DNA of 64,000 nt from Silene conica (GCA_029255685.2 CM055312.2:85353010-85417009); one strand, 5' to 3'. Shown: positions 47,796 to 60,623, counted from the stretch's first letter. The notes: generated by a model from the letters alone, not told the origin. A program made the numbers and translations.

Positions 47796-48014
47796 TCAAG
47801 GGTCCTTGATTTGCGCGTTCCATCCCGGGTTGCAAAAGGAGAAATAAAAAGTCATCATCTCCATTTGCTCCTTATTTCTTTTCAACTCTTCATCTCTTTC
47901 GGCCTCCCTTGTATCTCTTGCTTGCCTTTCGGCCTCCCTTGCGTGTCTTTCGGCCTCCCTTGCTTGTCTTTCGGCCTCAAGTGATGATTGGAGTTGAGTA
48001 ACAATCCCCGACAT
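47796..48014 (-). CDS. Coiled-coil fragment with repeated AERQARE units, possibly transposon-derived
   Basis: The frame encodes 72 residues: a start (MSGIVTQLQSSLEAE), then about four copies of the heptad-like AERQARE, then KRNKEQMEMMTFYFSFCNPG. Such charged coiled coils occur at the C terminus of plant En/Spm-associated proteins, and a CACTA element ends 227 bp to the left. It may be the last exon of an old transposon gene or a chance survivor of a host gene. No upstream exons were found. Confidence 0.35.
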   Translation of the reverse strand: MSGIVTQLQSSLEAERQAREAERHAREAERQARDTREAERDEELKRNKEQMEMMTFYFSFCNPGWNAQIKDP

Positions 48015-48939
48015 ATATATATTTGTGATTGAGAGGAGGACGTTCTTTCGGGTGGTTGGTCATAGTATAACTACTTTGTCGATCCGGTTCTATAAGAAGA
48101 ACTATTTTGTACGAATATTTGTATGCAAACATAATTTCTCGTTACAGCGGCGGTTTCGCCTCAAAACAACTTCAAACTATTTTGTATGCAAGTTTGGATG
48201 ATGCGAAATCATAAATTAGGGTGTCATTATTTGCTTAAAATGGTGAAATTGGTGATCATGACTAATAAACTGAAAGAAAATCAAACTTCAATATTTATAT
48301 CTAGTAGATAGAAATATAGATTGAAGGGTTGTGAATTTACATAGTTTTACTTGTAAAACTGGTGTGAAATTATACTAAGCTGATCACCACAAACTAAGTT
48401 CTTATTCTTTCTAACTTAATTTCAGCTTCTTTTAATTATGTACAATTAATCTCTTCACAAAATTAACTTTTAATTCAACTAAATTCACTTTACGTCAGTT
48501 CCAATCAATTTAGTTCAATTAAGCTCTACTCCAATTAATTCAATTCAACTCGTTTCAGCCGAAAAGAACAGGGCCTAAGTCGGTTTGTATGCATGATTTG
48601 GGCATAAAGAAATTTTTTTCATAGAAGATTCATTAAGGATGATTTGTTACAAATTGAATCTAGTTTCTAAAAAGGTAAAACACATCGCTAAAAGATATAA
48701 GGTAAGAAAGATAGGTCTGTAACAACTAACAATGCTCAGATTTGGTTCGACGCATAAACTCAGTAATGTTCATACTAAAATTCGATTTTAAAGGTTAGCT
48801 TCAAATGAATAAGTTCTCCTAAATGAAGTTCTTCTTATAGATGTTAAATACTTGTATATCAAATCATTTGTAAAAGTGATGAAGTATTTATAGCCGTCTC
48901 TAGCTGTGATGGACATAGGGTCACTTACATCAGTATGTA
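48015..48939. other. Intergenic DNA with decayed repeats
   Basis: Around 48420-48580 runs of AATTCAACT-type repeats end in CAGCCGAAAAGAACAGGGCC, which echoes GCCGAAAAGAACA at about 4514 and may be a MITE end. At 48610-48650 a minus-strand TTAATGAATCTTC with an A run looks like another LINE tail. Neither has a defined boundary. Confidence 0.4.
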
Positions 48940-49045
48940 TGTAATATCCCGTATTTTCATAAACCGTATTTTAAATAAAATTAAAGTAGTATTCGGAAAT
49001 TTAATATATTTTATTTAAATCCGTAAACTTATATTTTAAATATAT

Positions 49046-51728
49046 TGTAAGACCCCTCGTCTCAGCGGAAAATAAAACATACAAACATGCCAAAATTTAC
49101 GCGGAATTTAAACTTTAACATGCATGATAAACGAGGTGAATTAAAACTAAACTGTACAAACTGATATAAACCAAAACATAGATAAGTATATGTCTAAGTA
49201 CGAGAAGTATAAATACAAAACAGCCTTGGATGGCACATCCCTACAGGCACTCAAGTATGAAATCCAAAACATCTAGGTCTAGCTAACGATAGAAATGGTA
49301 AGTCATCGATGAAAGGATCATCGCTCGCTAGCCTCCAATGTAACCCATCAGCCACCAACCTGTCATGTACCTACATACATGAAAAACATGTACGCCACAA
49401 TCAGTGGGGAGTGACCAGAGTTCTCCTAGCCACCTATTGTTAACGACACGTAACACGTAAAGCATCCAACATACTCCAACATTTATAACATGTGAAGCAT
49501 ATATGTATATATATCTCAATCTCATATCAACATGCAATACTTGCAAAGGCTCTTAACTAACTTCGGAAACTATTTGAAAAGAGAGCCGGTCTCCATTCCA
49601 GTTGCCCGGCCGGGGGGGTCTTTCAATCCAAACCATTTATGAAACCAGACTAAGAGTCGCCCAATGCCTTGGACGAACTGTACTAAAGATAACTCATACA
49701 CTATACAATACTATCAAACAATCAGCAACATCTGACACTGTACCCCAACTCAGGCAAGCAGATGCAATCAGTAGTATCTAGAACCTACCACAACTCAGGC
49801 AAGCACTAGACACAAATCAGCAGTGTCCAAGTCACACCCCAACTCAGGTAAACTTGGTACACAAGTCAGAAAACATACACCCGTAGCCGCAACTCAGGCA
49901 CGGATGGATACCAATCAGCTAATAATGGTTCATAACGCAACTCAGTCAGAACCATTACTCTTCGTAATGAAATCGGGATCCTAACTCAGACCCAACCCAC
50001 TACGATCAAACAAACTCACGATAGGACAGAGGTCGCAACTCAGACATAATCTTACCGCATCATCCATACACGAGACGGTCCATACATCGCAACTCAGACT
50101 AGGCCGTCACGCCACAAACACTCACATGTCAAACTAGAGGATCGCAACTCAGACCATAGCTTGACACGCATCAAACATCAGTACATATCGTACTCTAGCA
50201 CCCAACTCAGACATATTCTGATATGTACAACAACCAAATCCTTAGTCCTAACTTTACTGACCTCTAAACAACACTTAATTTACCCTGGGAACTAAGTTGA
50301 GGGAGAGCCGGTTTCCCTTTCGGTTACCCGACCGTGGGTCTCTATCCTCACTCCATTCCCGAACCCAATATAGTGTCGCCCGTACTCCGGCTACCACAAT
50401 TACACATACGAAGCATACGGAACAAGTCTCAAGCAAATCGGACTAGCCGATCAAAAGTTAAATCGATTTTAAGGTGAAAAGGGTCCTCAGCCGGCTGCAG
50501 ACAGGCTGCCGGTCAACCGGCTGACAACCCCTTACACTAACAGCCTTCGAAAAACAAACTATACGAGGAAGGGTCCCCAGCCGATCGACCGTCCGCCGGC
50601 CACCCGGCTGGGAGACCAATTCTCCCTAATTCCTCTTTTAACGTAAAGAACAACCATCAAGGTGTCTCAGCCGGTCGACCGGCGGCCGGCCACCCGGCTG
50701 AGCACCTTCTCAGCAAATTTCCAAAACTCAAAGAAAACACAAGGCGTGACTCCCAGCCGGTCGACCGGCTCAGAGCCCTTGAGCCAAAATCGCGTATTGA
50801 CAGTGCTTCCAAATCCTTCCATAATTCGATACTAAACTTAAAAATCGCAACAACACAAGTTTACCCAACATCTTATACATACATATGAACCACAAACAAG
50901 CATTAAATCCAACAAGTAACACATAGTAAGAGTAAACTTTGTATTCGTCTTAACTTTGCAAAAACTGAAATTGAATGTAAGAAGCATATGAACATCACAA
51001 AAATTTAATTAAATCATGTGAAGAATATGTAAAACGAATTCCTAACATACTACTAAACTCATATGCCAATAATAACTCAAAAATCAGAAACCACAAACAA
51101 GAACAACACAAATTGTGCTACTTTAACAAAAAAGGCCGAGTTACTCATCAAAGTCACCTTTTATGCGTCTTCCTCCAAGCTTTCGTCTACAATATACGAT
51201 TCTTGATGCAAGTCCTCCAAATTATCGCCTTAAAACACAAGAAAAACCATATTAGGAGCCTAAAACGCGATTTAGGGCAAAACAGCCCATTTTTCGAATT
51301 ACATAAAACAGAAATTGAAAGAGATAGAAAGCTTGCAAATCTCGAGAGGATTCCGAAAACATAAAATTTACCTCGATACGAGCTCGGGAAGGGGTCGAGA
51401 TCGTCTTTTGAAGCTCTTAAGAAAAGTGAAAATGGAGATGAGTTTGTTTACTGTAAAATGAAATGAGATGTCGATGAAGGAGGGTTTAAGGTAGGGTTTA
51501 TGTTGTCCTTTCTTTTTATTTGAGTCGGGTTATTTTTTTAAGATACGGACTCAAGTCGGAATTAGAGTATGCCAAGTGAACGACATCTTAAGAATTAAAA
51601 TATCCTTAAGACGGAACTTAACGGAAAACTTAAAATAAGATTTATGATTTATTAATAAAATAATATTATATTCCGGAAAATACTTTAAAATTATTAAAAT
51701 ATTATTTACGAAAATACGGGATGTTACA
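49046..51728 (-). mobile_element. Solo LTR, Tekay-like, with target duplication TATAT
   Basis: This 2683-bp LTR is bounded by TGTAACATCCCG and GGTCTTACA on the minus strand. TATAT lies on both sides (49041-49045 and 51729-51733). No interior is present, so it is a solo LTR left by recombination between two LTRs. It contains the hairpin array at 49729-50230 and CCGG inverted repeats at 50480-50780. Confidence 0.85.
49729..50230 (-). repeat. Array of ten inverted-repeat units with conserved AACTCAG loop
   Basis: Ten units of about 50 bp each carry AACTCAG. In nine, the flanking arms are complementary to each other but differ from unit to unit: CATCTG/CAGATG, GTATCTAG/CTAGACAC, GTGTCCAAGT/AACTTGGTACAC, AATGGTTC/GAACCATT, GACGGTC/GGCCGTC, TGTCAAACTA/TAGCTTGACA and GTACATATC/GATATGTAC are the clearest. 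Confidence 0.8.
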
Positions 51729-51894
51729 TATATCGTATAAGTTCCGATTTGAGATTTTATAATCTTAAGATCAAAAGTTCCCTTGGCATTGCCGTCTACG
51801 AGAAATCCCGAACACTTAACTAAAAACCCGTCTCATAAAATAACATAAAAGAAATTGTGAAGGAAACTTCCCCTTCATTTCCTCACAACCCATT

Positions 51895-54354
51895 TGTAAC
51901 ATCCCGTATTTTCGTAAAGGAATATTTTAATAATTTAAAGTAATTTCCGGAATTTAATAATATTTTAATAATACCTCGTAATTTATATTTTTAAGATTTC
52001 CGTTAATGTCCGTCTTAAGATCATTTAATCTTAAGATGCCGTGTTCAATTAGTAATTTCCCGTCTTAAGTTCCGCTCCACTTAAATAAATCAAACCCGAC
52101 TCAAGTTTTTAAAAGGACAACATCCTTATTCCATCCATCGACATTCATTTGCTCACAAAACCCTTCCACTGTAAAAACACAAACCCCATTTCCTCCTCCT
52201 TGAAAAGCTTTCAAAAGATCATCCCGAGGCCTTCTTCAGCTCGAATCAAGGTAAAAATTATATATTCGGAATCCTCTCGAAATTTGTGATCTTTCTATAA
52301 CTTTCATTTTCCGTTTCGTGAACCTTCATTTCTGGACTGTTTTGACCTGGTCACGAAATTGCTCTCTTAATCCGTGTTTTTGTGCTTTTAGGTGGTATTT
52401 GTGACAACCCGGAGGGAGAGCTAGTGATTGCTGAAGAGGAGATTGGAGAACTCGCTAAGTAAAGGTGACTATTATGAGTAACTCGGCCTATTTTGTTAAA
52501 TTAGCATATTATGTGAATGTTGGTTGTGATTCTGAAATTATGATGAAAGTATTGAGTATGAGTATATGAATATGTTTAGAATTCCTTTTCACATGCTTAG
52601 TATATGATTTGATTAGTGTATATGAAGTCTCATATGATTTACATGCTTATTTTCACATGTTAAATAATTGTGACGGATATGATTAAATCATCCTAAGATA
52701 AGTTTCTTTTGTTGTTCAAGTGGTTGTTTATGCATAATATGGATGTTAAAGTACTGGGTAAACAATGGTTGTTGTGAATTATAAGCCATGTATCGATTGC
52801 TAAAGTCTTGATTGAGTTTTATGTCGAAAATTGGAGTTCGTGGGAACAGGGGGTTCCCAGCCGGTCAAGGGCCGGCAGCCGGTCGACCGGCTGAGAGCCC
52901 CATTGGGTGTTTTTGGTTGTTTTCGCAAGATTAGAGGAGAAGGGGTCCCCAGCCGGTGGACCAGCAGCCAGCCGGCCGGCTGGGAGGCCCTCTTGGTTGT
53001 TTTTAATGCTTGTTTGGCATTTGAGTAGGGACTCTCAACCGGTGGACCGACCTCCTGTGGCCAACCGGCTGGGAGCCCCAAACAGTGATATATGCTTCGT
53101 AAATTTTGATTCTCAAGTCGGATTTCGTTGATTCCTTTTCCGTATGCTTTGTATATGTGTTTAAGGTCCTCGGAGTTCGGGCGGCACTATATTGGGTTCG
53201 GGAATGGAGTGAGGATAGTGACCCCCGGTCGGGCAACCGAAAGGGAAACCGGCTCTCCCTCGACTTAGTTCCTGGGGTCAGTTAAGTGTTGATTGAATGT
53301 TTATCAAGAGTAGATCGTTTATCATTTAAGTTTGTTGTAGTCCCAGAAATTGGGCGACACTTACGTTGGGTTCGGGAATGGATTTGAGGAGAAAGACCCC
53401 CCGGGCCGGGCAACCGGAAGGGAGACCGGCTCTCGCCTCAAATTAGTTTCCGAAGTCAACTAAGTGTTAAATGGATGTTTTTAAGTAATTGATTTATGGG
53501 ATTGTGAGAAGCCTCCTTTGGAGATTTGGTTATTGAACCCCTTCGTGGGTGGTTCTTTTCTGTGTAGCTCCGTGTTGAACCCCTTTTGTGACTGGTTCCT
53601 CTTTCCGTGGTCGAACCCCTTCGTGGGTGGTTCTTTCTTCGTGTGAACCCCTTCGTGGGTGGTTCTTTCTCTTTGTTGAACCCCTTCGTGGCTGGTTCTT
53701 CGTTCTGTGGTTGAACCCCTTTTGTGGTTGGTTCGTGTGTGACTTGTGTTTAGCTTGCCTGAGTCGGGGTATAGTGCTATATATTGCTGAATGATTGTAT
53801 ATACTTGCCTGAGTTGGGGTACTGTGTTATATAATGTTGATACGTGTCTAGATATACCTGAGTTGCGGTATGTTACCTATTTATATGAGTATGTTAAGAA
53901 GAGTTATTGATGGATTACTTCACTGGATTGTTTATGTTGGAGTATGATGCTTGTATCTATATGTTTCTGTGTTGTATGACAATAGGTGGCTATGAGAGCT
54001 CTAGTCACTCCTCATTGACTGTGGCGCACATGTTGTATGTGAGTAGGTACATGAGGGCTGATGTAGGGGGTTACGTTGAGGCTAGCGAGCGATGATCCTT
54101 CATCGTCATGACTTTACCTATTCGTTAGCTAGACCTTAGACTTATGTTTTCAGTATTTGATGCCTGTAGAGATATGCTATCCCGGGCTGATTTTGTATTG
54201 TACTTATATACTTATGTATGTTTTAAATTCTTCTGCATGTTTAGTATTGTTAATTCACCTCGCATGTTTTATTTATCATGTCAAAAGTTTTGAATTCGCG
54301 CATTTTTCATGCATACTGTATGTTTACTTTTCCGCTGCCGCAAGGGGTTTTACA
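51895..54354 (+). mobile_element. Solo LTR, Tekay-like, with near-perfect target duplication
   Basis: This 2460-bp LTR runs from TGTAACATCCCG to GGGGTTTTACA. The flanking 5-mers are CCATT (51890-51894) and CCACT (54355-54359). No interior is present. It has CCGG inverted repeats at 52855-53075, two CCGGCCGGGCAACCGG-type blocks (53220 and 53397) and a GAACC/GGTTC hairpin array at 53535-53735. Confidence 0.82.
53535..53735 (+). repeat. Six tandem hairpin units GAACC-loop-GGTTC
   Basis: Six copies of GAACCCCTTCGTGGGTGGTTC-like units (loop CCTTCGTGGGT or CCTTTTGTGACT) are separated by 12-25 bp of variable sequence. Three looser CCTGAGT units follow at 53755-53880, matching the loop of the array at 49729-50230. 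Confidence 0.8.
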
Positions 54355-56543
54355 CCACTTACTTCTTCCCCAAACTCTTGAAAAATAAGAAATCAGATTC
54401 TCTCAATTCCTCCATTTTCACTTTTCTCAACTTCACTGAAATCCTTATTCCGAGCTCGTTTCAACTCCGTTTGAGGTAAGGTTTTCACCTACGCATTCCT
54501 TGTCTCATTCCCGTCACATTTGTCTCTTTTAATTTGAAAATCGTTTAACTTGAATTCCGGGCTGTTTTGGGGATAAATTCGAAAATCAGTTTTAATCCCT
54601 CTTTTCCTTTATACTTGGAGAAGGACTCCTTTGTGGTGGAAGAAGCTAGTGGTGAAGACGCTTGTTAAGGTGACCGTGATGAGAAAATTCGGCTTTGTCA
54701 TTAAATTAATTGGACATGTGATTATGTGTTTATTTATGGTGATTTGAGGATGATATTGTGTTGTTTATGTTTAAAAAGTAATTTCAGAAAGTTTATGAAT
54801 GTTGTGCTTGAGTTTATGAAGCTTATTGATGAACTTTGTATATCCGTCACAATTTTGAGTTTTTCATAATTGAAGGTTTAATTGCTTGTTGTTGTGCTTA
54901 AGATTGATAAGTGAGAACCACTTGGGATTGTTGGGATAAATACGTGCTGCTAGTGTAGTATAACATGCTCAAATCGTTGCTTAGGAATTCTAGACGAAGT
55001 ATAGAATGAATTATCGAAATGCAGGAAAAACGGGAGGAAGAAACTGAGCCTGTGTATGGGCGCAGGCTGCACACCATAGCGCAGGCTGCGCCGCCCCTTG
55101 AGTCACGGTCTGTTACTTTTGCCGAATCGTGGTGCGCACCCTTGCCCCCGTCTCTAGGGTAAGAATGCAAGCAACAAGGGTCTCGTACTAGTGAGGGATC
55201 GCCCACTAGCACGTATCTTGGGTCTCAGGGTGTGTGTCGGGAATCCTAGTCACGATTATCAACGTCCGGCACACGAATGCAATAAAAGTAAGCAATGCGA
55301 TTATTCAAAGCAATAAGAAAGCATAAACAAGCTTAATGATGAGAAGCGGTTTTTCATTGACTAGCACCTCTCATAGAGGCAAATTTGATATTTCTCATCT
55401 TGTAGCAGTGAACACTGAAAGTGCAGAATAGGTATACGTTTTCTAAACTCCGAAGAACGTACCTTAAACTAAAAACGAGACTCCAAGCTTTCAACACGCA
55501 GGAAGTAGACTTGGAGTACTAAATGATACAAAAAACTAGAAATGAAAATACAAAAGCGAAATAAGAAATTTAAGGGTTCGAAGTGAGAGGACCGCGCGCG
55601 CAAATTATTGGCTGTGAGGCTAGATTTGCGGCTAAAATATGCAGATCCTTACACCTTGCGCAGGCTGCGCTCCTGGCCGCTGTAGCTTGTTCGTTAATTG
55701 TTTTTGGGCTGTTTTGGGTGATTTTTACCCATTTGTTTTAACATGTTTTAAGGGATGTTACATGATAAAATTACTTGGTTTGAAATGTATATTTATGTAG
55801 TATGATGTTCATTGATCGAACATACGTTCATCTTATGTTGGTTAATCGTACGCTCGATATTAAATAGCCACCCGTTGTTTTATCGCGAAATAAAATATCA
55901 CTTAAGTAGTAACATATCTAATATGTATATCGGGAAGTTATAAGCTTGTTTTCATGAATCTAATCGATGGTATTTGATATAAGGCTTCTTATTGAGTTTC
56001 TGATACTATTTCACATTGCTAATGTATGGGCTTGAGTTATATAAGTCTGAAGTGTTTCTTATTACTTGTTTCCTTAAATTACATGCTAAGAATCATATTT
56101 GGTATTGAATGCTTGGTTGTGTATTCATATGAATGATATGCTTGTTTGAAGTCCAAGAAGTTTGGACGGCTTCTACACCGAATTCGGGAATTGGTTTGAG
56201 GAGAAAGACCCCCGGCCGGGGAACCGGCTATCACCTCAAATAGATTCCGAAAAAGGTTAAGGGTTGAGTGGAGTCATAAAAATGAAATAGTAGAACTGTT
56301 GATCGAGTTTTAAGTCACAGTTTTATTGTGATTCATATGTGTACTACATCTTGGGGTGATGTGTTGTGTGATGCGTGTGAATGTTATACTATGAGTTGTT
56401 ATATGACTCTTGTTCTCACTAGACTGAGTTACGTCTTGGTATGACCGTTAATAGGTATTTCCGGTCAGGTTTTAGATTGTCCGCCCGACTTAGAGGGTAT
56501 CTCGTTCGTAGCTAGTTCGAGTCTTAGAGGTATCTTGTGTTGC

Positions 56544-57057
56544 TGATAACATCATATTTTACCGCTATTTAACCCATATTTATCTCTTATTTGAGCGAAA
56601 AAAATAACCTAGCTAGCTTAATTCACCCATTTTTAGTATTGAATAGAATTTTAGTCGTCTAGTTTCATATAATGCAAATTACATTAATTTTTGGTATTTT
56701 GGTACTGCTTTCTTCTTTTTTATTTTATAGGTACCAACTCCGGGTATGAAAATCGGTTCAAGACGGATCAAAGAAAGGCGAAAAAATAAGTTAACGAAGA
56801 ATTGGGCCAAAGTAGCTAGTAGCCACACGACACATTTTTGTGAATTAGAGGAGTCACGTCACTCACGTGAGGAACAAGCAAGAAGGCACCAAGCTCTCCT
56901 TTTCTTTTGTTTTGGGCGACAGGAGCATTTGGCAAAAAGCTAAAGGAAGGAAAATTAGAGTAGAGTTAGGTTTTGTTTCAAAACATTAAAACGAAATAGT
57001 TATTTCCTTAGCGATTCTTAATTTAATTTAGTTAGTAATTATGGTTTACAAGAATTG
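56544..57057 (+). mobile_element. 5' fragment of another Athila/Tat-like LTR
   Basis: It begins TGATAACATCATATTTTACC and has GGTACCAACTCCGGGTATG at about 56731, both familiar from plant Athila/Tat LTRs. It is cut at 57058 by the next element, and its continuation lies outside the window. Confidence 0.6.
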
Positions 57058-58607
57058 TGATGCCCGTCGTTGAGGGTATCAAAGATAAAATTTATAATAC
57101 CTAACTTTAACAATAGATAGTGAAAGTCAGGGTCGAACCACAAAGAGGTGGGGAGTGTTTATTGTTTGATGTTAATGTTTAAAGTAACAATTTGGGGGTT
57201 TGATTGATTGTTGCTAAGTCTAAAGGCAAATAAGAAAATAAAACAAATAAATAGAGATGAGAATAAAACTATAATAAAAGAGATGCTAGGATGATTGGGT
57301 AATAAATAGCTAAGGTAATATAAATCCTAAGGTCAACATGTATTGCAGTCGCGCAAGGGGTGTAACATATCCTTTCGGTCTATGATACCTAATAGCTCCT
57401 TTCGGCCTATGCTATTAGTTCCTAGGTCTCACAATTATTGGGTGTCAACAATAAGGGTGATTCCTAAATTCTAGGTCACATACCTTTCAGTCTTAAGTAA
57501 CCTAGCCGTCTTAAGGTGTAAACCAATGCCCTTCCCACATCTCTCAATCTTGGGTAGGTCATTACTAACATCCTACAAGTCTCCCTTGGGTCTCATTGCA
57601 GGTTATTATAGTCAACAAAGTAAAACGAAACAGAATACATACGCGAGTGGGTCGACCGACCGGCTAGCCCAGTCGGCCGACCACCGCCTTGGTCGACCGA
57701 CCCATTATCTGAGTCGGCCGACCACGGCCCTGCTACAGGTCGGTCTCGGAACTTTATACTACCTACGCATATTCATCCCCTACATCCTAACATAAGTATT
57801 TAGCTACGCATGGTTATTGAAACAACAATAAAAACAGGGATAAACATGGCAATCATAATAACTATCAATCTAAACATGCAATTTACGATGAAGCTTTGGG
57901 ATTCTATCTTAAACCGAATGCGATAATAATAAGAACAATAATAAAACTAAATTAAGGAAGAATTACCAGAAATTGGAATTAAGATGGAAAGGAACAAACT
58001 TTATTGAATGCTTGAATGATTGATGAACAACTAAAGTGCTTGAGAATTATTGAAAGATTGTAATTAAACTATAAGACGGAATAAAACTGAATTATGAACT
58101 TAATGAATCTCTATTAAAAACTGAATGATTCTCCTTTTTTCTTAACCCTAACCGAAAGATTAGTTTATATAGGGCGGCAATTAGGAGTTTCCTAAAGACT
58201 CCAACACTTCTTATGGAGTTCCGAAAAGCTTCTGGGCTGCGCTGAGGTCGGTCGACCTCTTTACGGGCTTCAGGAAAATTCTGGGCTTTCCAAAACAGAG
58301 ATCTGGTCGGCCGACCCAAGTAGTAGGTCGGTCGACCCGTTTCCGCGTTAGATAGCTATGATTCGTCTCGGTTTGACTTTTGGTACTTGATTAATGATTC
58401 CAGTTGACTTTCTTCGTTCCTTAGTTATGCAAAAATCTCGAGGGCATAAGCTTGGTGTAAAATTGTCCTTTTTCCGCACAAATCTGCAAAAGTGCATACA
58501 AATACGAAAGTGCACAATTGTTGGGAAATAAGGGCTAAAATATAGTAAATGAGCGACCAAATGCGTGTAAAAATAGATTTAAAACATCATAAAATAGGCA
58601 CGCATCA
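57058..58607 (-). repeat. 3' LTR of the right-edge Athila-like element
   Basis: Bounded by TGATGCGTGCC and GGGCATCA on the minus strand. It holds palindrome pairs at 57650/57671, 57691/57712 and 58305/58326 and one unpaired copy at 58246. Confidence 0.9.
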
Positions 58608-60600
58608 AATTCCCCAAACCAAACCTTGCTTGCCCTCAAGCAAGAAATAGACTCGATCTTAACTAATGGAACGATTTCAATCTCAGAGCGAAATTTACAT
58701 GTAAGCCCAAACCAATGCCAAGTACAAAATGAGAAAGCATTTAAATCATGCAGACGAGTTATGGTGTCGTTAAACTTGCAAAACTAGAGACTATAGAGAC
58801 TTTATACCATGGACTCTCGCGGTACGCTCGAGACACTCATGAAGCAAAGGGTGAGTATATGTAGAAGATATAAAGAAGTATATTGTAATGACACTCACCT
58901 AACTGCGACCCATGGAAACATGCCTGCAATCTAACATGAACAGAAATTCTACAACTATGTAAAACAAACCCATTAAGTGACCCGGTTACATGCAATTAGG
59001 GTAATGAAAGATATGTGAGGTAAAAGGTAAAAGTGGTTAAGATATTTTTGGATTTGCGAGGTTAGTAGCCAAGCTAGTAAAACCGGTTCTCAATAACATA
59101 TTTCACAACTTTTTGATATTAAGAATGTGCTCTTTTGTAGCACAACTCTCATATTGTATAAGAAAAGGCTCCCAAATATTTTGAATGAGGTACGGGAGTG
59201 ATAACAAATAAAAGAAAGGGATTTTTGGAACGAAATTTTGAATCTGATGTTGCTGTCAGGTGGTCGGCCGACCTATGAAGGTGGTCGGTCGACCACTTTC
59301 CTTTACGCTTTGACTTTTTTCGTTTTTCTTTTCTTTATTTCTTTTTCTGAATTTTTCTGTTCTTTTTCTCTTTTCTTGCTTTCTTTCTTTCTTTTCTCTT
59401 TTTTCTCAAGATAGCATACAAACCAAGACGCCTCAAAATAAACCAAAGACCACAAATACTAGCTTGGAAGGGTAGGCTAAGTATGGGATGTAGTTTTGGG
59501 GGAATAAAAAGGCAATTTTGGCTATGTGAGAAGCTTATGGGTAAATATGAGAAAAGGGATCCCAAATGCACGTATCAAGACTCACAAAACGAGAAAGTAA
59601 GACAAGTATATAGCAATTCAAGTTCATGTTTATGCATATTGATGTAACATGTTCCAAGGGGAGTACTACTCACATCCTAGACAACTGGTTTAAGAATGAA
59701 ACCAGGAAATAAGCTCTAAAACTTAGAATGTATAGTATGTTGCCATGGTATAAGTCAAGTCCCAAGATATACAAATTAACAAAAACTCGTAGATATGCAA
59801 AAGACTCTCATACTAAAAGAAGTTGACAAGGCAAGGCAATGGCATAAACATGTAAGATAGCTAAATCATCCTTGAAATACTCTCGTTCCGACTCAACCTA
59901 TATGCTAAAATAAACGTGCATTTTTTTGAATTTTTGAAATTTTTTTCATTTTTTTTTTGTATATGCAAGGAAAATAAAGAAAAGAACAATGCAAGACATA
60001 AATGAAATAAACGTGTGACGAAATGCAATGGAACAATGCATGTGACACGAAACCATTCCCCAAACCAACCCGCACAATGTCCCCATTGTGCATTAGCCTA
60101 AGCAAAGGTTTCATAAAATTAAAGGAAAGATGCAAGGAAAATAAAAACCAAGGAAAACTGGAAAGAACTCACCGGATTATTAAGCGCATGAGAAAAACCT
60201 CCCCAAACCAGCGTAAGCTGGGAGGTTTCGGTGGCCAGCAATGCCACTCAAGTACCCAAGATGGTTGCACGATTCCCGAGGAAGAAACGAACAGGCTGTG
60301 ACGGACGAGTAGGTCGACCGACCTATATTTTGGGTCGACCGACCTTCCTGCGGACTGCAGGAATTCCAGAATTGCAGGGACTAGGTCGACCGACCCATAT
60401 TTCCGGTCGGTCGACCCCTCTGCTGCACAGCGGTCTTCGTTTCTTCGTTAAACTTGAAAAAGTACTTATATATATGCCCAGCAAATGCGCGAGATGCCAG
60501 AAACAAGTCCAAAAGGTCTTAACTACGCAAGCACAACGGAAAAAGTTCTAAACTAAAAGCAAGCAAACTTAAAAAGTCTCAACAACGAAAGTAAATTGTC
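58608..60600 (-). other. Non-coding 3' interior of the right-edge Athila-like element
   Basis: Mirrors 15593-17627 block for block: palindrome pairs (59262/59283, 60312/60333, 60384/60405), an A-rich tract (59920-59960) and an AAAG tract (59330-59410). No gene is recognised. Confidence 0.75.
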
Positions 60601-60623
60601 TTAAAAACTGAAAATTGAAACAA

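Larger units (their letters stand above)
48940..56543 (+). mobile_element. Tekay-like LTR fragment, split by two solo LTRs
   Basis: The LTR begins TGTAATATCCCG at 48940. It continues in 49046-gap-51729-51894 and resumes at 54355, then runs to about 56543 with the family's CCCCCGGCCGGGGAACCGG block (56210) and the GTCCGCCC/TCTCGTTCGTAG segment (56480-56520). Its 3' end is not seen. A block at about 55130-55655 differs from family LTRs and may be an unassigned insertion. It uses GCGCAGGCTGCGC palindromes (55060, 55079, 55655) where relatives use CCGG hairpins. Confidence 0.65.

Noticed and set aside
49729-50230. CRISPR-like array
   Set aside because: Repeats are short, the stems vary and pair, and the context is a plant LTR; there is no leader, no fixed spacer length and no cas gene.
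60023-60551. Plus-strand frames of 92 and 106 residues
   Set aside because: They lie in the non-coding 3' interior of a minus-strand LTR element and read through palindrome pairs.
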